Shown in pieces: positions 46,999 through 55,242 of a stretch of 64,000 nucleotides of DNA. The DNA is taken from the NCBI GenBank assembly GCA_024398715.1, contig JAKSIP010000003.1, positions 1 to 64,000 of the forward strand, read 5' to 3'. The position numbers and the translations under genes are program-made. How positions within the stretch are numbered: the first letter of the stretch is position 1; each line of letters starts with the position of its first letter. This stretch comes from Bacteroidaceae bacterium (lineage in GTDB: Bacteria > Bacteroidota > Bacteroidia > Bacteroidales > Bacteroidaceae). Under the pieces are notes generated by a model. The model was not told the origin of the DNA, searched no databases, and saw only the letters and a program-made list of their open reading frames with translations.

Positions 46999-48750
46999 AT
47001 GAAAAATCAATTAAATAGATTTATGGCAAATTCAAGAACATCAGAAAACTCAACTTGCAGAATTGAGGCGGGCATTGGCAAAGGCCGTAACCTCGCTTAT
47101 GAGGGTAAAGCTCCTATGGAAGATACGACCAAGTTTCTTCTTCCAATAATAGGTGGTGCACTTATCTTAGGCGGCGGTTATTATCTGGGTAAGAAATGGT
47201 CAGAAAACAATAAAACGGAAGGCACTATCAAAGCCTACAACGCTAAGTCTGCTAACAAAATCAACGAAGGGCATGAGGCGAGCAAAGACCAAATTGCAGT
47301 AGATGACAACAAGACGGACAATGATATTCGTAAGGCAGAGGCATTCTCCAAAATCCGAATTGAAGAGAGAACAATAATGACCACTCTAAGACAACAGGGC
47401 ACAGAGCCGACCCTTTCCACCCCAAGGATGAATCTTAGAGGTTGGAATGATAGTTTCCACTCCAGATTCCCAATGCCGGATTATTCCTCTATCCCTTTTT
47501 TGGCATCAGTCCTTGATAAATGCCCAAAGGAATACGAGGATGCGATGATGTTTCATCTTTTGTCAGAATGTGGTGCAGTCTGTTTCTCAAAAGTCCGTGC
47601 AGACTACCTTGATGGACACACTCATGCACCTAATTTGCAGGTGATTGTAGAGGGAGTTCACGGATCGGGGAAAGGTTGCATCCCAAAAATGAGCAATGTG
47701 CTTTTTAATCGTGTTATGGCCAGAGACAACTCGAAGATTAATGGTAAGCAGGATTCCATCATTCAGATTGCAGGTATCAATATTTCTCAGTCAAGATTCT
47801 ACGATATTTTGTCTCACAATAATGGTGTCCATGTCTATGCCAACGAGTCTGAACTTCAAACCGTTTCCAATGTGTTCAAAAAGAAAAATGGGCTTTCCTT
47901 TGATTTGATTCGTAAGGCTCTTTACAATGAGATTACTTTCCAGGACAACAAATCAAAGGATGCTGCCTGTGGTTCGTTTCCTGTGTTCTTTAATTTCACT
48001 TTTACAGGAACCCCTGTCGATGTTGAAAAATTTATTGACAAGGATGAAGTAGAAGGTGGTACGGCATCAAGAATAATTTTCGCTATTCTTCCTGAGGTAG
48101 ATCGCATACCTCCAATGGTATCATACCCGAATGGGACAGAATTGAAAGAGCTTAAAGACCAGATTGACACATGGCGTAGCACCTACTGTTACCATACCGA
48201 TGCCGCAGGTAATGACATCCCTTGCCCTGAAACAAAGGTTGATTTGGATTATATCTGTGACGCACTGGAAGATTGGAACAACTCACAGTATGAGCAATCT
48301 AAAATCTTTGATGTTCAGGAACGTAAAGATGACAGACTCCGTATGGCTTGTATCGCTTTCCATTGTGGGATTGTCCTTCACATGATGGCAGGGAATCCAA
48401 GTAATAGCCAGAGAAAAATTCGTAAGGCCATCAAGGAAATGACTATCTACATTGCCAATTATTGTATGGAAAGTTATCTCTTCAAGTATGCCAAGACACC
48501 ATATCAGCAATGCTTTGCTTCTGAGGAAGTCACCGCATCTACAGTGTCCGAAGCATCTTGTAATCAATCTTCTGCCCCAAGGAGACTTACCGATGAAGAA
48601 ATACTTGAATGGTATCCCTTACGAGGTACGTTTGATGAAAACGGCAAAGAGATAGGTTATGGCTACATAGCGAAGGTATTGCACACGGATAAGTCCTCTG
48701 TCAAAAACAGTTTCTGGCGTTATGAAAAGAAAATGTCAAAACAGCATTAA
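46999..48750 (+). CDS. DUF3987-type ATPase with N-terminal membrane segment
   Basis: 583 aa. Residues ~45-65 (FLLPIIGGALILGGGYYLG) are one membrane helix, followed by a charged helical linker. The DUF3987-like core starts near 155 and holds a P-loop of the family's GSGKG type (EGVHGSGKGC, about 220), ANESELQTV and NFTFTGTPVDVEKF (arginine-finger region). A C-terminal helix-turn-helix (GYIAKVLHTDKSSVKNSFWR) is present. DUF3987 proteins are helicase-like replication or mobilisation proteins of Bacteroides elements; the added membrane anchor is unusual. Confidence 0.8.
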   Translation: MKNQLNRFMANSRTSENSTCRIEAGIGKGRNLAYEGKAPMEDTTKFLLPIIGGALILGGGYYLGKKWSENNKTEGTIKAYNAKSANKINEGHEASKDQIAVDDNKTDNDIRKAEAFSKIRIEERTIMTTLRQQGTEPTLSTPRMNLRGWNDSFHSRFPMPDYSSIPFLASVLDKCPKEYEDAMMFHLLSECGAVCFSKVRADYLDGHTHAPNLQVIVEGVHGSGKGCIPKMSNVLFNRVMARDNSKINGKQDSIIQIAGINISQSRFYDILSHNNGVHVYANESELQTVSNVFKKKNGLSFDLIRKALYNEITFQDNKSKDAACGSFPVFFNFTFTGTPVDVEKFIDKDEVEGGTASRIIFAILPEVDRIPPMVSYPNGTELKELKDQIDTWRSTYCYHTDAAGNDIPCPETKVDLDYICDALEDWNNSQYEQSKIFDVQERKDDRLRMACIAFHCGIVLHMMAGNPSNSQRKIRKAIKEMTIYIANYCMESYLFKYAKTPYQQCFASEEVTASTVSEASCNQSSAPRRLTDEEILEWYPLRGTFDENGKEIGYGYIAKVLHTDKSSVKNSFWRYEKKMSKQH

Positions 48751-48772
48751 TCACTAATCACAGACCATCTTG

Positions 48773-48799
48773 AAAGCTCATCCTCACCGATGGGCTTTT
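48773..48799 (+). terminator. intrinsic terminator after the DUF3987 gene
   Basis: AAGCTCATC / GATGGGCTT stem (one G-U pair) followed by TT and T-rich sequence. Confidence 0.75.
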
Positions 48800-48826
48800 A
48801 TAATGCAGAGTCCATATAAAAATGAA

Positions 48827-48855
48827 GAAAAAAAAGAGAAGCACCCGGCCTCTCT
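48827..48855 (-). terminator. terminator of the minus-strand gene block
   Basis: AGAGAGGC / GCTTCTCT stem on the minus strand followed by eight T. Placed just after the last gene of the block, convergent with the plus-strand terminator. Confidence 0.82.
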
Positions 48856-48864
48856 TTATCAGAT

Positions 48865-49449
48865 TCAGTTGTCTGTCAGTCCAATCTCATGAAGGCTGAA
48901 AAATACATCCTCTCCAGCCGCTTCCTTTTCTTCGGTATATTCATCCAAGGCATTCTGAATTGAATCGACACTGTTCTCAACCTCCTTACCTGTAAAGTCC
49001 GTCACATATTTGGCCACTTCTTCAATCGTCTCAAAATACTGCGGATCTTCATAGCAGTCCAGATAGAAGCGGTCAGGGAAATACTCAAAGGAATTGGTAT
49101 AATAGACCTCACAGCCCGGTTCCTCTTCAAGATAATACACCTCGATGGACGGGAACTTTTCTTGTATGAACTGCCTGAATCCCTCCTGCTCACACCACGC
49201 CGTTTCTTGATAGATGGTAAGCATAGAGGCATCCTTCTCAATCTCATAATAAGTAATCTCACCCCGGCACTGATATTTATTCCAGTCCCCTCCGAGTTGG
49301 TCAATGATACACCCAAGCCACAGATTCCCAAAGCCATTCTTAACTCTGGGTGTCTTACGCTTGTCGTTCTTTCTGATTGCATTGTAAAGAGAGCGTACTT
49401 CTTTCGGCTCCCCCACGCACTTATAAGTTGTTTCGCACCAATTAGGCAT
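48865..49449 (-). CDS. Api92-like (DUF1281-type) protein
   Basis: 194 aa. The opening MPNWCETTYKCVGEP is the hallmark of Api92-like ferredoxin-fold proteins found in phages and mobile elements. Later WLGCIIDQLGGDW and ITYYE fit the same family. The C-terminus is strongly acidic. Function unknown. Last gene of the minus-strand block. Confidence 0.78.
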   Translation of the reverse strand: MPNWCETTYKCVGEPKEVRSLYNAIRKNDKRKTPRVKNGFGNLWLGCIIDQLGGDWNKYQCRGEITYYEIEKDASMLTIYQETAWCEQEGFRQFIQEKFPSIEVYYLEEEPGCEVYYTNSFEYFPDRFYLDCYEDPQYFETIEEVAKYVTDFTGKEVENSVDSIQNALDEYTEEKEAAGEDVFFSLHEIGLTDN

Positions 49450-49467
49450 AATACTACTGTTTTTAAG

Positions 49468-49629
49468 TTATTCAATACGTTTACTTCTCTGAAAAACTAA
49501 TCTTGTGACGTATGGGTTTTCACGTTGGATTAGGTTTCGGGCTGCTTCCTGATTCTTTGCTTCAACCCATACTATCACAGGCTTTGTCGCTCCCTGACTG
49601 TATGCAAGGAAATACCATAGGATTCTCAT
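49468..49629 (-). CDS. 53-aa small protein
   Basis: A short frame that is easily missed. It begins MRILWYFLAYSQGATKPVIVW, continues with EAKNQEAARNLIQREN and ends SKRIE. Its ATG overlaps the stop of the upstream gene (ATGA), which strongly supports translation. It looks like a small beta-alpha fold with a repeated-element binding surface; unrecognised. Confidence 0.65.
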   Translation of the reverse strand: MRILWYFLAYSQGATKPVIVWVEAKNQEAARNLIQRENPYVTRLVFQRSKRIE

Positions 49630-50093
49630 AGCTCAATTCCATTTTCTTTTGCGGAGTCTATGATAACCTGACACACTTCCATCTGTTCAAGTTCCGGGAG
49701 TTCTGAAAGCTCTACCTCAAACCCTTCGCCGACATCCATCATAAGCCCTTTCTCCGGGTCATAATAGAAATCCTCTACAAGATTTTTCTGCTTCAAAAAC
49801 TCTTCACCATCCCAGCATTGAGTAGTGACGGTTGGATAGCAGGGAACGTTGAAGAAATCCTCCTGTTCTCCTTCTCCATACTGTTTGACTATTGCACTGG
49901 CCTTTTGGATCAGCTCGCCAAGGTCAGCTACATCTTCCCGGTCTATGATGGTTTCTTCATTGAGGTCGAAATCATAGTCCTTCAGTTCAAGTTCTACCAG
50001 TCTCGCTTTGCTTTTGGCATCTTCTTCCGAATCAGCCAGAACTTCCACGTCTGCTGTAGCGTAATAATTGTAATGAATTGTGTACTTTTTCAT
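49626..50093 (-). CDS. acidic 155-aa protein of unknown function
   Basis: Begins KKYTIHYNYYATADVEVLAD with EEDAKSKA, a beta-strand/helix pattern also seen in the small-protein neighbours. Very acidic overall (many Glu/Asp). No catalytic motif. Translationally coupled to the 53-aa gene. Confidence 0.72.
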   Translation of the reverse strand: MKKYTIHYNYYATADVEVLADSEEDAKSKARLVELELKDYDFDLNEETIIDREDVADLGELIQKASAIVKQYGEGEQEDFFNVPCYPTVTTQCWDGEEFLKQKNLVEDFYYDPEKGLMMDVGEGFEVELSELPELEQMEVCQVIIDSAKENGIEL

Positions 50094-50104
50094 TTTCTGT
50101 CGTA

Positions 50105-50362
50105 TTAAGCCCAGTCATTCACAAGCCACACCTCAATATCGTAATTCACTGTGTAGCCCTGTGTCTGAAAGGGGATTTCTAATTCTTGTTTTAATCTCTC
50201 TGAAGCCTCGTCTGCCGTCAGTCCATCAAATTCATCAAGTGGGATGTCGTGATGTTCCGCTATGGCTTCGATGGCTTCTTCTTTTGATGTGTAGATACCT
50301 TTGCATTCTCTGTGATTAAGTGAGTGCCAGGCATCCGTCTCATAAACTGGATATAGTTTCAT
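50105..50362 (-). CDS. acidic 85-aa protein of unknown function
   Basis: Contains GIYTSKEEAIEAIAEHH and DGLTADEASERL, helical and acidic, ending in a beta segment (NYDIEVWLVNDWA). Its start overlaps the upstream stop by 4 nt (ATGA). Unrecognised. Confidence 0.7.
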   Translation of the reverse strand: MKLYPVYETDAWHSLNHRECKGIYTSKEEAIEAIAEHHDIPLDEFDGLTADEASERLKQELEIPFQTQGYTVNYDIEVWLVNDWA

Positions 50363-50646
50363 ATCATACGGATGAAATATGTGATATGATTGAAATTGTG
50401 GCTGTATGGGCTTGTGGTTATCATCTTATATCCGACACCGTGCTTGCCCTCGTACTCTTCCACGTTCCAGTGTTTCCGTGTGCATCTACCTTTTCCCACC
50501 GCCGTATGATGGGGGAAAAAGTTCTGATGAATGAGTTTGTCAATCATCTGTCTTTGCTCTTGGCTGTAGATGTTAGCCTGAGCAACTGAGGACGGCTTCA
50601 ATGTATGTATCGTATTTCCGTCCTGAATGAAAATGTTATTCTCCAT
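50359..50646 (-). CDS. 95-aa protein of unknown function
   Basis: Read from ATG 50646 (MENNIFIQDGNTIHTLKPSS); the longer frame lies in the recombinase gene. The middle is His/Lys-rich (NFFPHHTAVGKGRCTRKHW). It overlaps the serine recombinase stop by 11 nt and couples to the next gene. Confidence 0.65.
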   Translation of the reverse strand: MENNIFIQDGNTIHTLKPSSVAQANIYSQEQRQMIDKLIHQNFFPHHTAVGKGRCTRKHWNVEEYEGKHGVGYKMITTSPYSHNFNHITYFIRMI

Positions 50647-51337
50647 TGTCCTGTAATTTGTAACGTTTGATGATTTTGAATACGGTCGATGCGGAAAACT
50701 CACAGCCCTTGGACGTTACGAAACCCTCTTTATTCAGAATGTCCGCTATTTCCTGATATGTGTGTCCTCTGCCGACCAATGTTTTCAGATATGCAACAGC
50801 CCTCTTATTATTGGGATTTGCTTTTGCCTTTTCCCGATTCGTCCTGTTGCTGTTAGAGATTGCTTGCTCGTGCTTGTCCATAAGATGCTCAGGATTGCCC
50901 AGCCTACATCCTCTGGCTTTCTTTGCCTGAAGTGCTTGTCTGGTACGAGTTGCAATGAGTTCCGCTTCATACTGGCTTATTGCTGCAAGAATATGAAGCA
51001 CCATTTTGTTAGCCTGTGGGAAGTCGCAAAAGACTATATCCACATCATTCTCCAGTAGGTTTGACAGGAAGGACACGTTTCTTGCCAGTCGATCCAATTT
51101 CGCCACGATGAGAGTAGCACCATCCTTTCGACACTGTGCTAAAGCCGCTCTAAGTTCTGGCCGTCCTTTGTCTGTCTTGCGTCCTGATTCAACTTCGGTA
51201 TATTCAGCGATGGGGTTTATGTCACGGAGGTAGTTGTGGATTATCTCTCGTTGTGCTTCAAGTCCAAGTCCTGAATATCCCTGCTTCTGTGTGCTTACTC
51301 TGAGGTAAGCAATGTATTTTGTCGCCGTCTTTTCCAT
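50636..51337 (-). CDS. small serine recombinase (resolvase/invertase family)
   Basis: 233 aa from ATG 51337. The catalytic domain shows AYLRVSTQKQ (Ser15), ATLIVAKLDRLARNV and a C-terminal helix-turn-helix (TYQEIADILNKEGFVTSKG). It lacks the zinc ribbon and coiled coil of the large integrase, so is more likely a resolvase or DNA invertase. It could resolve multimers or flip a segment in the element. It lies downstream of its own leader, after a terminator. Confidence 0.92.
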   Translation of the reverse strand: MEKTATKYIAYLRVSTQKQGYSGLGLEAQREIIHNYLRDINPIAEYTEVESGRKTDKGRPELRAALAQCRKDGATLIVAKLDRLARNVSFLSNLLENDVDIVFCDFPQANKMVLHILAAISQYEAELIATRTRQALQAKKARGCRLGNPEHLMDKHEQAISNSNRTNREKAKANPNNKRAVAYLKTLVGRGHTYQEIADILNKEGFVTSKGCEFSASTVFKIIKRYKLQDNGE

Positions 51338-51391
51338 TTTTCCAATTATTAGATGTGCGTCTTGTAAGTGGAATGAAACCAATTAGATAAG

Positions 51392-51450
51392 AAAAAAGAG
51401 GATATACGAGTTTTGCAGATATGTGATAATCTGTGTTCTCATACATCCTC
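51392..51450 (-). terminator. terminator between the paralogue pair and the recombinase
   Basis: GAGGATGTATGAG / CTCGTATATCCTC stem (two mismatches, long loop), then six T on the minus strand. Confidence 0.65.
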
Positions 51451-51474
51451 CGTTCTTGCAGAGTTACTGAAACC

Positions 51475-51840
51475 TCATACGGCTATATCTGGTGTAATAC
51501 CATTTTTTGAGCGTATGTGGTTTTCATACAGTGTCCCTTTTGTAATAGTATCGTCTATCACAGGAACAAGTTGATTAAGGAAAACGGAATCATAGGTAAT
51601 CTCGTCCTCCTGCTTGTTGTCGGGTGAAATGGTAATCTTGAAGCGGTTAATGCTTTGCTGATACTGAATCTTTATCCACCCTATCACCTTTCCGAGTACA
51701 TGAAAGGCCGTTCCGTTCTCAATGACCTTGATGTTACTCAGGTCTAATCCCCAAGACAGCACTTTGATACTGCGTTGGAGAGCGTCATGCCAGATATGCT
51801 TTGCAATCCGGTCATTCTGGTTCTCGAATTGTTCTTCCAT
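51475..51840 (-). CDS. unknown protein, tandem paralogue A
   Basis: 121 aa. Shares with the next gene a pattern of SWGLDLSNIKV, GTAFHVLGKV, FKITISPDN and a final VIDDTI. Mixed alpha/beta, soluble. Two nt separate it from the neighbour. No known family; the pair arose by duplication. Confidence 0.7.
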   Translation of the reverse strand: MEEQFENQNDRIAKHIWHDALQRSIKVLSWGLDLSNIKVIENGTAFHVLGKVIGWIKIQYQQSINRFKITISPDNKQEDEITYDSVFLNQLVPVIDDTITKGTLYENHIRSKNGITPDIAV

Positions 51841-51841
51841 T

Positions 51842-52195
51842 TTACGAGTTGATTAAATAGTCCGTAACCTTGTCTGTATATTCTCCGGGGTATTCAGGGC
51901 AGCACTCAATCTTGTTGTCTATCATATTGCAGAGGTCATCATTGTAAACCCCTTCAATCTTTTCCTTGATATTGCCGTCCTCGTTGATTATGAGAATGTC
52001 AAACAGGTCAGAACCTTCGTTATACACAACCTTGACTGTTCCTGTATGCAAGAACCCCTGAACATGAAATGCCAAGGAATCTTCTGTACAAGAAACAGTG
52101 TCCAAGTCCACGCCCCAAGACATCGGAATCTCAGGGGCATCGGTAAGAATACTCCAAATGTATCTTGCCATCACCGTATTGAATATCTCTTCCAT
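51842..52195 (-). CDS. unknown protein, tandem paralogue B
   Basis: 117 aa. Aligns with the adjacent gene (SWGVDLDTVSC, SLAFHVQGFL, FDILIINEDG, MIDNKIE). Acidic and soluble; diverged to perhaps a quarter identity by eye. Function unknown. Confidence 0.7.
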   Translation of the reverse strand: MEEIFNTVMARYIWSILTDAPEIPMSWGVDLDTVSCTEDSLAFHVQGFLHTGTVKVVYNEGSDLFDILIINEDGNIKEKIEGVYNDDLCNMIDNKIECCPEYPGEYTDKVTDYLINS

Positions 52196-52198
52196 AGG

Positions 52199-52540
52199 TC
52201 AGAAATAAGCCAGGTGAAGGTAATCGTTGTTTGGATCAGCCGTGTGTTCAAAAGCCTCCATAGCGGAAACTATCTCTTCTACGCTGTCATCCATCCATTT
52301 TAGAGCAGTCTGTATTCTGTCACGCTCAATGTCATCAAGCGAAGCCAGATTTTTGAGTTTTTCAATAGCGGCGTTCCATTCGTCCCGGCCTACTTCAAAC
52401 TCATCGTCATAAGAATCACCAGTGAAAGATGCTCCACAGGCCGTAAGCAGGTCATGGAACTCTTCGCATTTGTGATTGAAAGCGTCACCAATCGAATAAT
52501 TCACATCGTATTTGGTCGCTACATGAAGTCTATATCCCAT
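52199..52540 (-). CDS. acidic 113-aa protein of unknown function
   Basis: Begins GYRLHVATKYDVNYSIGD and has mainly helical C-terminal sequence rich in Asp/Glu. Overlaps the upstream gene's stop by 11 nt. Unrecognised; resembles small phage/element proteins of the same opening. Confidence 0.68.
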   Translation of the reverse strand: MGYRLHVATKYDVNYSIGDAFNHKCEEFHDLLTACGASFTGDSYDDEFEVGRDEWNAAIEKLKNLASLDDIERDRIQTALKWMDDSVEEIVSAMEAFEHTADPNNDYLHLAYF

Positions 52541-52697
52541 TGTTTACATTGTTTTTGTCAATCCATAATTCAGCTTCAGACAATGTAGGAAAACGCTTGT
52601 CCTCCACATCATCATCTGCGTTTAAGACGAAAGCATGATAATCTGTATTGCTGAATTTCATTATCAGACAGTCATTGTGTATAATCCTTTCAGCCAT
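52530..52697 (-). CDS. 55-aa small protein
   Basis: Read from ATG 52697 (MAERIIHNDCLIMKFSNTDY). Contains DDDVEDKRFPTLSEAELWID, a small beta-helix pattern. Overlaps both neighbours (8 and 11 nt), which supports translation. Confidence 0.6.
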   Translation of the reverse strand: MAERIIHNDCLIMKFSNTDYHAFVLNADDDVEDKRFPTLSEAELWIDKNNVNNGI

Positions 52698-52896
52698 CTT
52701 GAAGTATGGATTTGATGTTATTGACTTGCTGTATGGAGGAAGCCGAGAAAACGATATAAGCGTCATCGTCAGGCTCACCGTTCCACACAACTTTAACTAT
52801 ATCACCGCCGTTGTCCTGAATGATTGAGCGGCAATGCTGGATGTCCCCTTCATGCTCGATGTCGGGGATAAAGAAAACACCTGAAGCCATACTCAC
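52690..52896 (-). CDS. 68-aa small protein
   Basis: Contains GVFFIPDIEHEGDIQHCRSI and DAYIVFSASSIQQVNNI. The ATG overlaps the upstream TGA by 4 nt (ATGA). Unrecognised. Confidence 0.62.
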   Translation of the reverse strand: MSMASGVFFIPDIEHEGDIQHCRSIIQDNGGDIVKVVWNGEPDDDAYIVFSASSIQQVNNIKSILQDG

Positions 52897-53126
52897 ATTA
52901 GCCAGGTGTTATCTATACAGGTTTTGTAGTGGCTCTCACCGACTGGCATCTTAACGTGCCTCTGTATGATCGTCCACATCCAATCAAGATTCTTCGCCTT
53001 TTCTTTGGCGTAGTCTCTGTTCACTGAGTCTGAAAAGTTGCTGAATACTTTTCGTAAGGCTCTGAATCGGGAGTCCTCTGAGAGTTCATCCCAGTACTTT
53101 CTTGTAATTTTCTTCTTATCTGCCAT
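52893..53126 (-). CDS. 77-aa protein of unknown function
   Basis: Basic and helical (KKKITRKYWDELSEDSRFRA, then VFSNFSDSVNRDY), unlike the acidic neighbours; could bind nucleic acid. Overlaps its upstream gene by 11 nt and couples to the 68-aa gene. Confidence 0.62.
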   Translation of the reverse strand: MADKKKITRKYWDELSEDSRFRALRKVFSNFSDSVNRDYAKEKAKNLDWMWTIIQRHVKMPVGESHYKTCIDNTWLM

Positions 53127-53340
53127 TTGAATGAATTGTTTTTACTTGGTCGAAATAGCACCAATGTCCATCTGAAAGAGATAGGACACCGTTACTGTGT
53201 TTCTTGATGTTACATGAGGAAACGCTGCGTCCTGATTTACTACCGATAGGGCAAATCTCAATCTCTTCGACTGTGGCTCTTCTCGTTCCACCAGTCCAAG
53301 TAGAATAACTTACTTCGTCCCCAATCCTAAGCATTTCCAT
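53116..53340 (-). CDS. 74-aa protein of unknown function
   Basis: Read from ATG 53340 (MEMLRIGDEVSYSTWTGGTRR), an SH3-like or Tudor-like beta-barrel pattern; the frame opens earlier only within the upstream gene. Ends GHWCYFDQVKTI. Unrecognised. Confidence 0.6.
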   Translation of the reverse strand: MEMLRIGDEVSYSTWTGGTRRATVEEIEICPIGSKSGRSVSSCNIKKHSNGVLSLSDGHWCYFDQVKTIHSNGR

Positions 53341-53821
53341 CTGCCTGAAATTTTTCTTTGTACTTACTGTAGATATATTCAAGAAGGATGGATTTCACGC
53401 ACTTCGCCTTGTCGGAAATATCGTAGGTGTAATAGTAGTATTTTGTGTTACCTCGATAGTCCACGCCCTTGATCTGCCCTTCGTAGTTTTCACGGCGAAA
53501 AAATGTATTGTAGTCCTCGCTCTGGGTTGTATCGGTATCGCAATCTCCATACTGAACATACAAGCCTACATAAAGCTTCTTCTTGTAGATGCTGACATAT
53601 TCAAATTCGGAGTTCCAATTATTACCTGTTCTTCGCTCCCTGCTGATTCGGAGTTCTTTGTTCTGGCTGCGTTTCTTATATGAATAGCCTGTTTCCTTTA
53701 CGATTCTTGTTATCGTGTCTGGATTTACGGCCAACAGCTCTGATTCGCTGAGACCATTCACAACCTCGATTTTCTTCTTCGGGGCTGTCCTTGTGAAAAT
53801 GAATTGATTTACGTTTGTCAT
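53327..53821 (-). CDS. 164-aa protein of unknown function
   Basis: N-terminus has FTRTAPKKKIEVV; the middle is Tyr-rich (YVSIYKKKLYVGLYVQYGD, then KYYYYTYDIS). Soluble alpha/beta. No motif recognised. Confidence 0.68.
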   Translation of the reverse strand: MTNVNQFIFTRTAPKKKIEVVNGLSESELLAVNPDTITRIVKETGYSYKKRSQNKELRISRERRTGNNWNSEFEYVSIYKKKLYVGLYVQYGDCDTDTTQSEDYNTFFRRENYEGQIKGVDYRGNTKYYYYTYDISDKAKCVKSILLEYIYSKYKEKFQADGNA

Positions 53822-53831
53822 TGTTTCTGAA

Positions 53832-54116
53832 TTAAAAGATTGTGTAAAGCGGATATTTGCAGAAACCGCTTTGCTGGGTTACATACATCGGCAATCCAAG
53901 ATGGTTCTGCCTGATGAACTTCTCCACCTGAGGATTGTTGTTCGTGTCGAGGAATGCCATTGAATCGCTTTGAAGAGGATGGTTCAGATTTACTGTCAAT
54001 ACCTCATCTTCGCCGTTCTCATAGGTTATCAGCAAAGCCAGAGTACCATTGTTGCTGTATTCCGACTTTTTAAGCGTAACCTTGTGTCCGTGATAATTGT
54101 ATTTCTTCTTTTCCAT
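53832..54116 (-). CDS. DUF4313-like protein
   Basis: 94 aa. YNYHGHKVTLKKSEYSNNG, the TVNLNHPL strand, AFLDTNNNP and a final SGFCKYPLY match DUF4313, common on Bacteroides mobile elements. Function unknown. It follows a terminator, so it may have its own promoter. Confidence 0.8.
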   Translation of the reverse strand: MEKKKYNYHGHKVTLKKSEYSNNGTLALLITYENGEDEVLTVNLNHPLQSDSMAFLDTNNNPQVEKFIRQNHLGLPMYVTQQSGFCKYPLYTIF

Positions 54117-54125
54117 TGATTTGAA

Positions 54126-54209
54126 TAAAAAAAGAGGGTGGCTTCGAGCGGTTTTATCTCTACTTTATTGCCACACATTGAGCAAGCCCGGTTTCAAGCT
54201 TCACCCTCT
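54126..54209 (-). terminator. intrinsic terminator
   Basis: CAGAGGGTGAA / CCACCCTCT stem with a long loop, then seven T on the minus strand, directly after the gene at 54215. Confidence 0.68.
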
Positions 54210-54214
54210 GATTG

Positions 54215-54889
54215 TTACTTGTCCTTACGGAAAATTGTATGCTGGGAATCAATGAGAATATGATAGTGTCCTGATGATGAACCCCTATACTCTTCATTGT
54301 ACCATGCCTGATTACTCTTGGCCTTGTAGATGATGGTGTTGTCGTAAGTCATTTGCCACTTCTTACAATAATCCTTCTTCTGCCTGATCGCCTCCTGCAA
54401 TTCAGTCTGTAAATGCAAGTTCCCCTTTCCCCAATAGACAACCCTGATAAATTTCATATCTCTCAAAAGGTTGTATAGGATGGATGGGGTGATATGCTTG
54501 AAATTCCCTGCTTTCAGATAATCGGAGAGGTCATATTTCCTGTTGTATAGGTCAATGATGGTGGTGTCCGATTCTTTATCCAGCCGTTCAAATTCAGGAA
54601 CCAGCTCTTTCCACAAACCGCTTTCGTTGAGATAAGACAGGATTCGTGTTACGTTAGCCCTGAAGAGTTTGGTCTTGCTGTCGTACTTAGGCTTCAATGT
54701 CAGCCAGTAGGAAGTATCAGCCGGTATGGTCTTGTCTGTACTATGCTTTTCATATTCACATAGCACACCCTTTTCCGAGATAAACAGCCTTTTCTTGATA
54801 TACTTTCCCTCATTGGTCTTTATGTAAAACCATTGTGTCGGGCATTTCCGGGCTGTCCTTACTATCTGCTTCGCTTCTGATACGTCCAT
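54215..54889 (-). CDS. 224-aa protein of unknown function
   Basis: Read from ATG 54889, just after the SSB TAG stop; GTG 54898 is an alternative. Basic overall (RTARKCPTQWFYIKTNEGKY) with a helical, DNA-binding-like middle (ILYNLLRDMKFIRVVYWGKGN). No motif recognised. Cotranscribed with SSB, so a replication or recombination role is possible. Confidence 0.68.
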   Translation of the reverse strand: MDVSEAKQIVRTARKCPTQWFYIKTNEGKYIKKRLFISEKGVLCEYEKHSTDKTIPADTSYWLTLKPKYDSKTKLFRANVTRILSYLNESGLWKELVPEFERLDKESDTTIIDLYNRKYDLSDYLKAGNFKHITPSILYNLLRDMKFIRVVYWGKGNLHLQTELQEAIRQKKDYCKKWQMTYDNTIIYKAKSNQAWYNEEYRGSSSGHYHILIDSQHTIFRKDK

Positions 54890-54891
54890 AG

Positions 54892-55242
54892 CTAGCACAG
54901 TTCAAGTTTACGAGCAAGGATTTCTGTCATCGTATGCTCATGTCCTTCCTGATCCGTGTACTTCTGCGTCCTGATACGGCCTTCTACATACAGCTTATCC
55001 CCGGACTTGATTTTTTCGAGGTCTGGGAATGATGAGTTCTGCCAGGCATTTATACTATGCCAGGTGGTTTCTATGACTGTGGTTCCTTCCTGATTCTTAT
55101 AGGAATAGTTTGTAGCCAGAGATATTCTTGCCACTTTCGATGTTCCTACGTTTGTCACTTTTACTCTTCCTACAGCCCCTCTCAGCATGACGTGATTAAG
55201 CTGCTCAAATTTGTTCTGATTGTCTTTATTTGCTGTTTCCAT
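54892..55242 (-). CDS. ssb: single-stranded DNA-binding protein (SSB)
   Basis: 116 aa. The OB-fold pattern is clear: VMLRGAVGRVKV, RISLATNYSY, TTWHSINAW and GDKLYVEGRIRTQKY. It lacks the usual long acidic tail, so it may not use the common SSB protein partners. It protects ssDNA and, with the annealing protein and exonuclease nearby, forms a recombination kit. Overlaps the next gene by 17 nt. Confidence 0.9.
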   Translation of the reverse strand: METANKDNQNKFEQLNHVMLRGAVGRVKVTNVGTSKVARISLATNYSYKNQEGTTVIETTWHSINAWQNSSFPDLEKIKSGDKLYVEGRIRTQKYTDQEGHEHTMTEILARKLELC

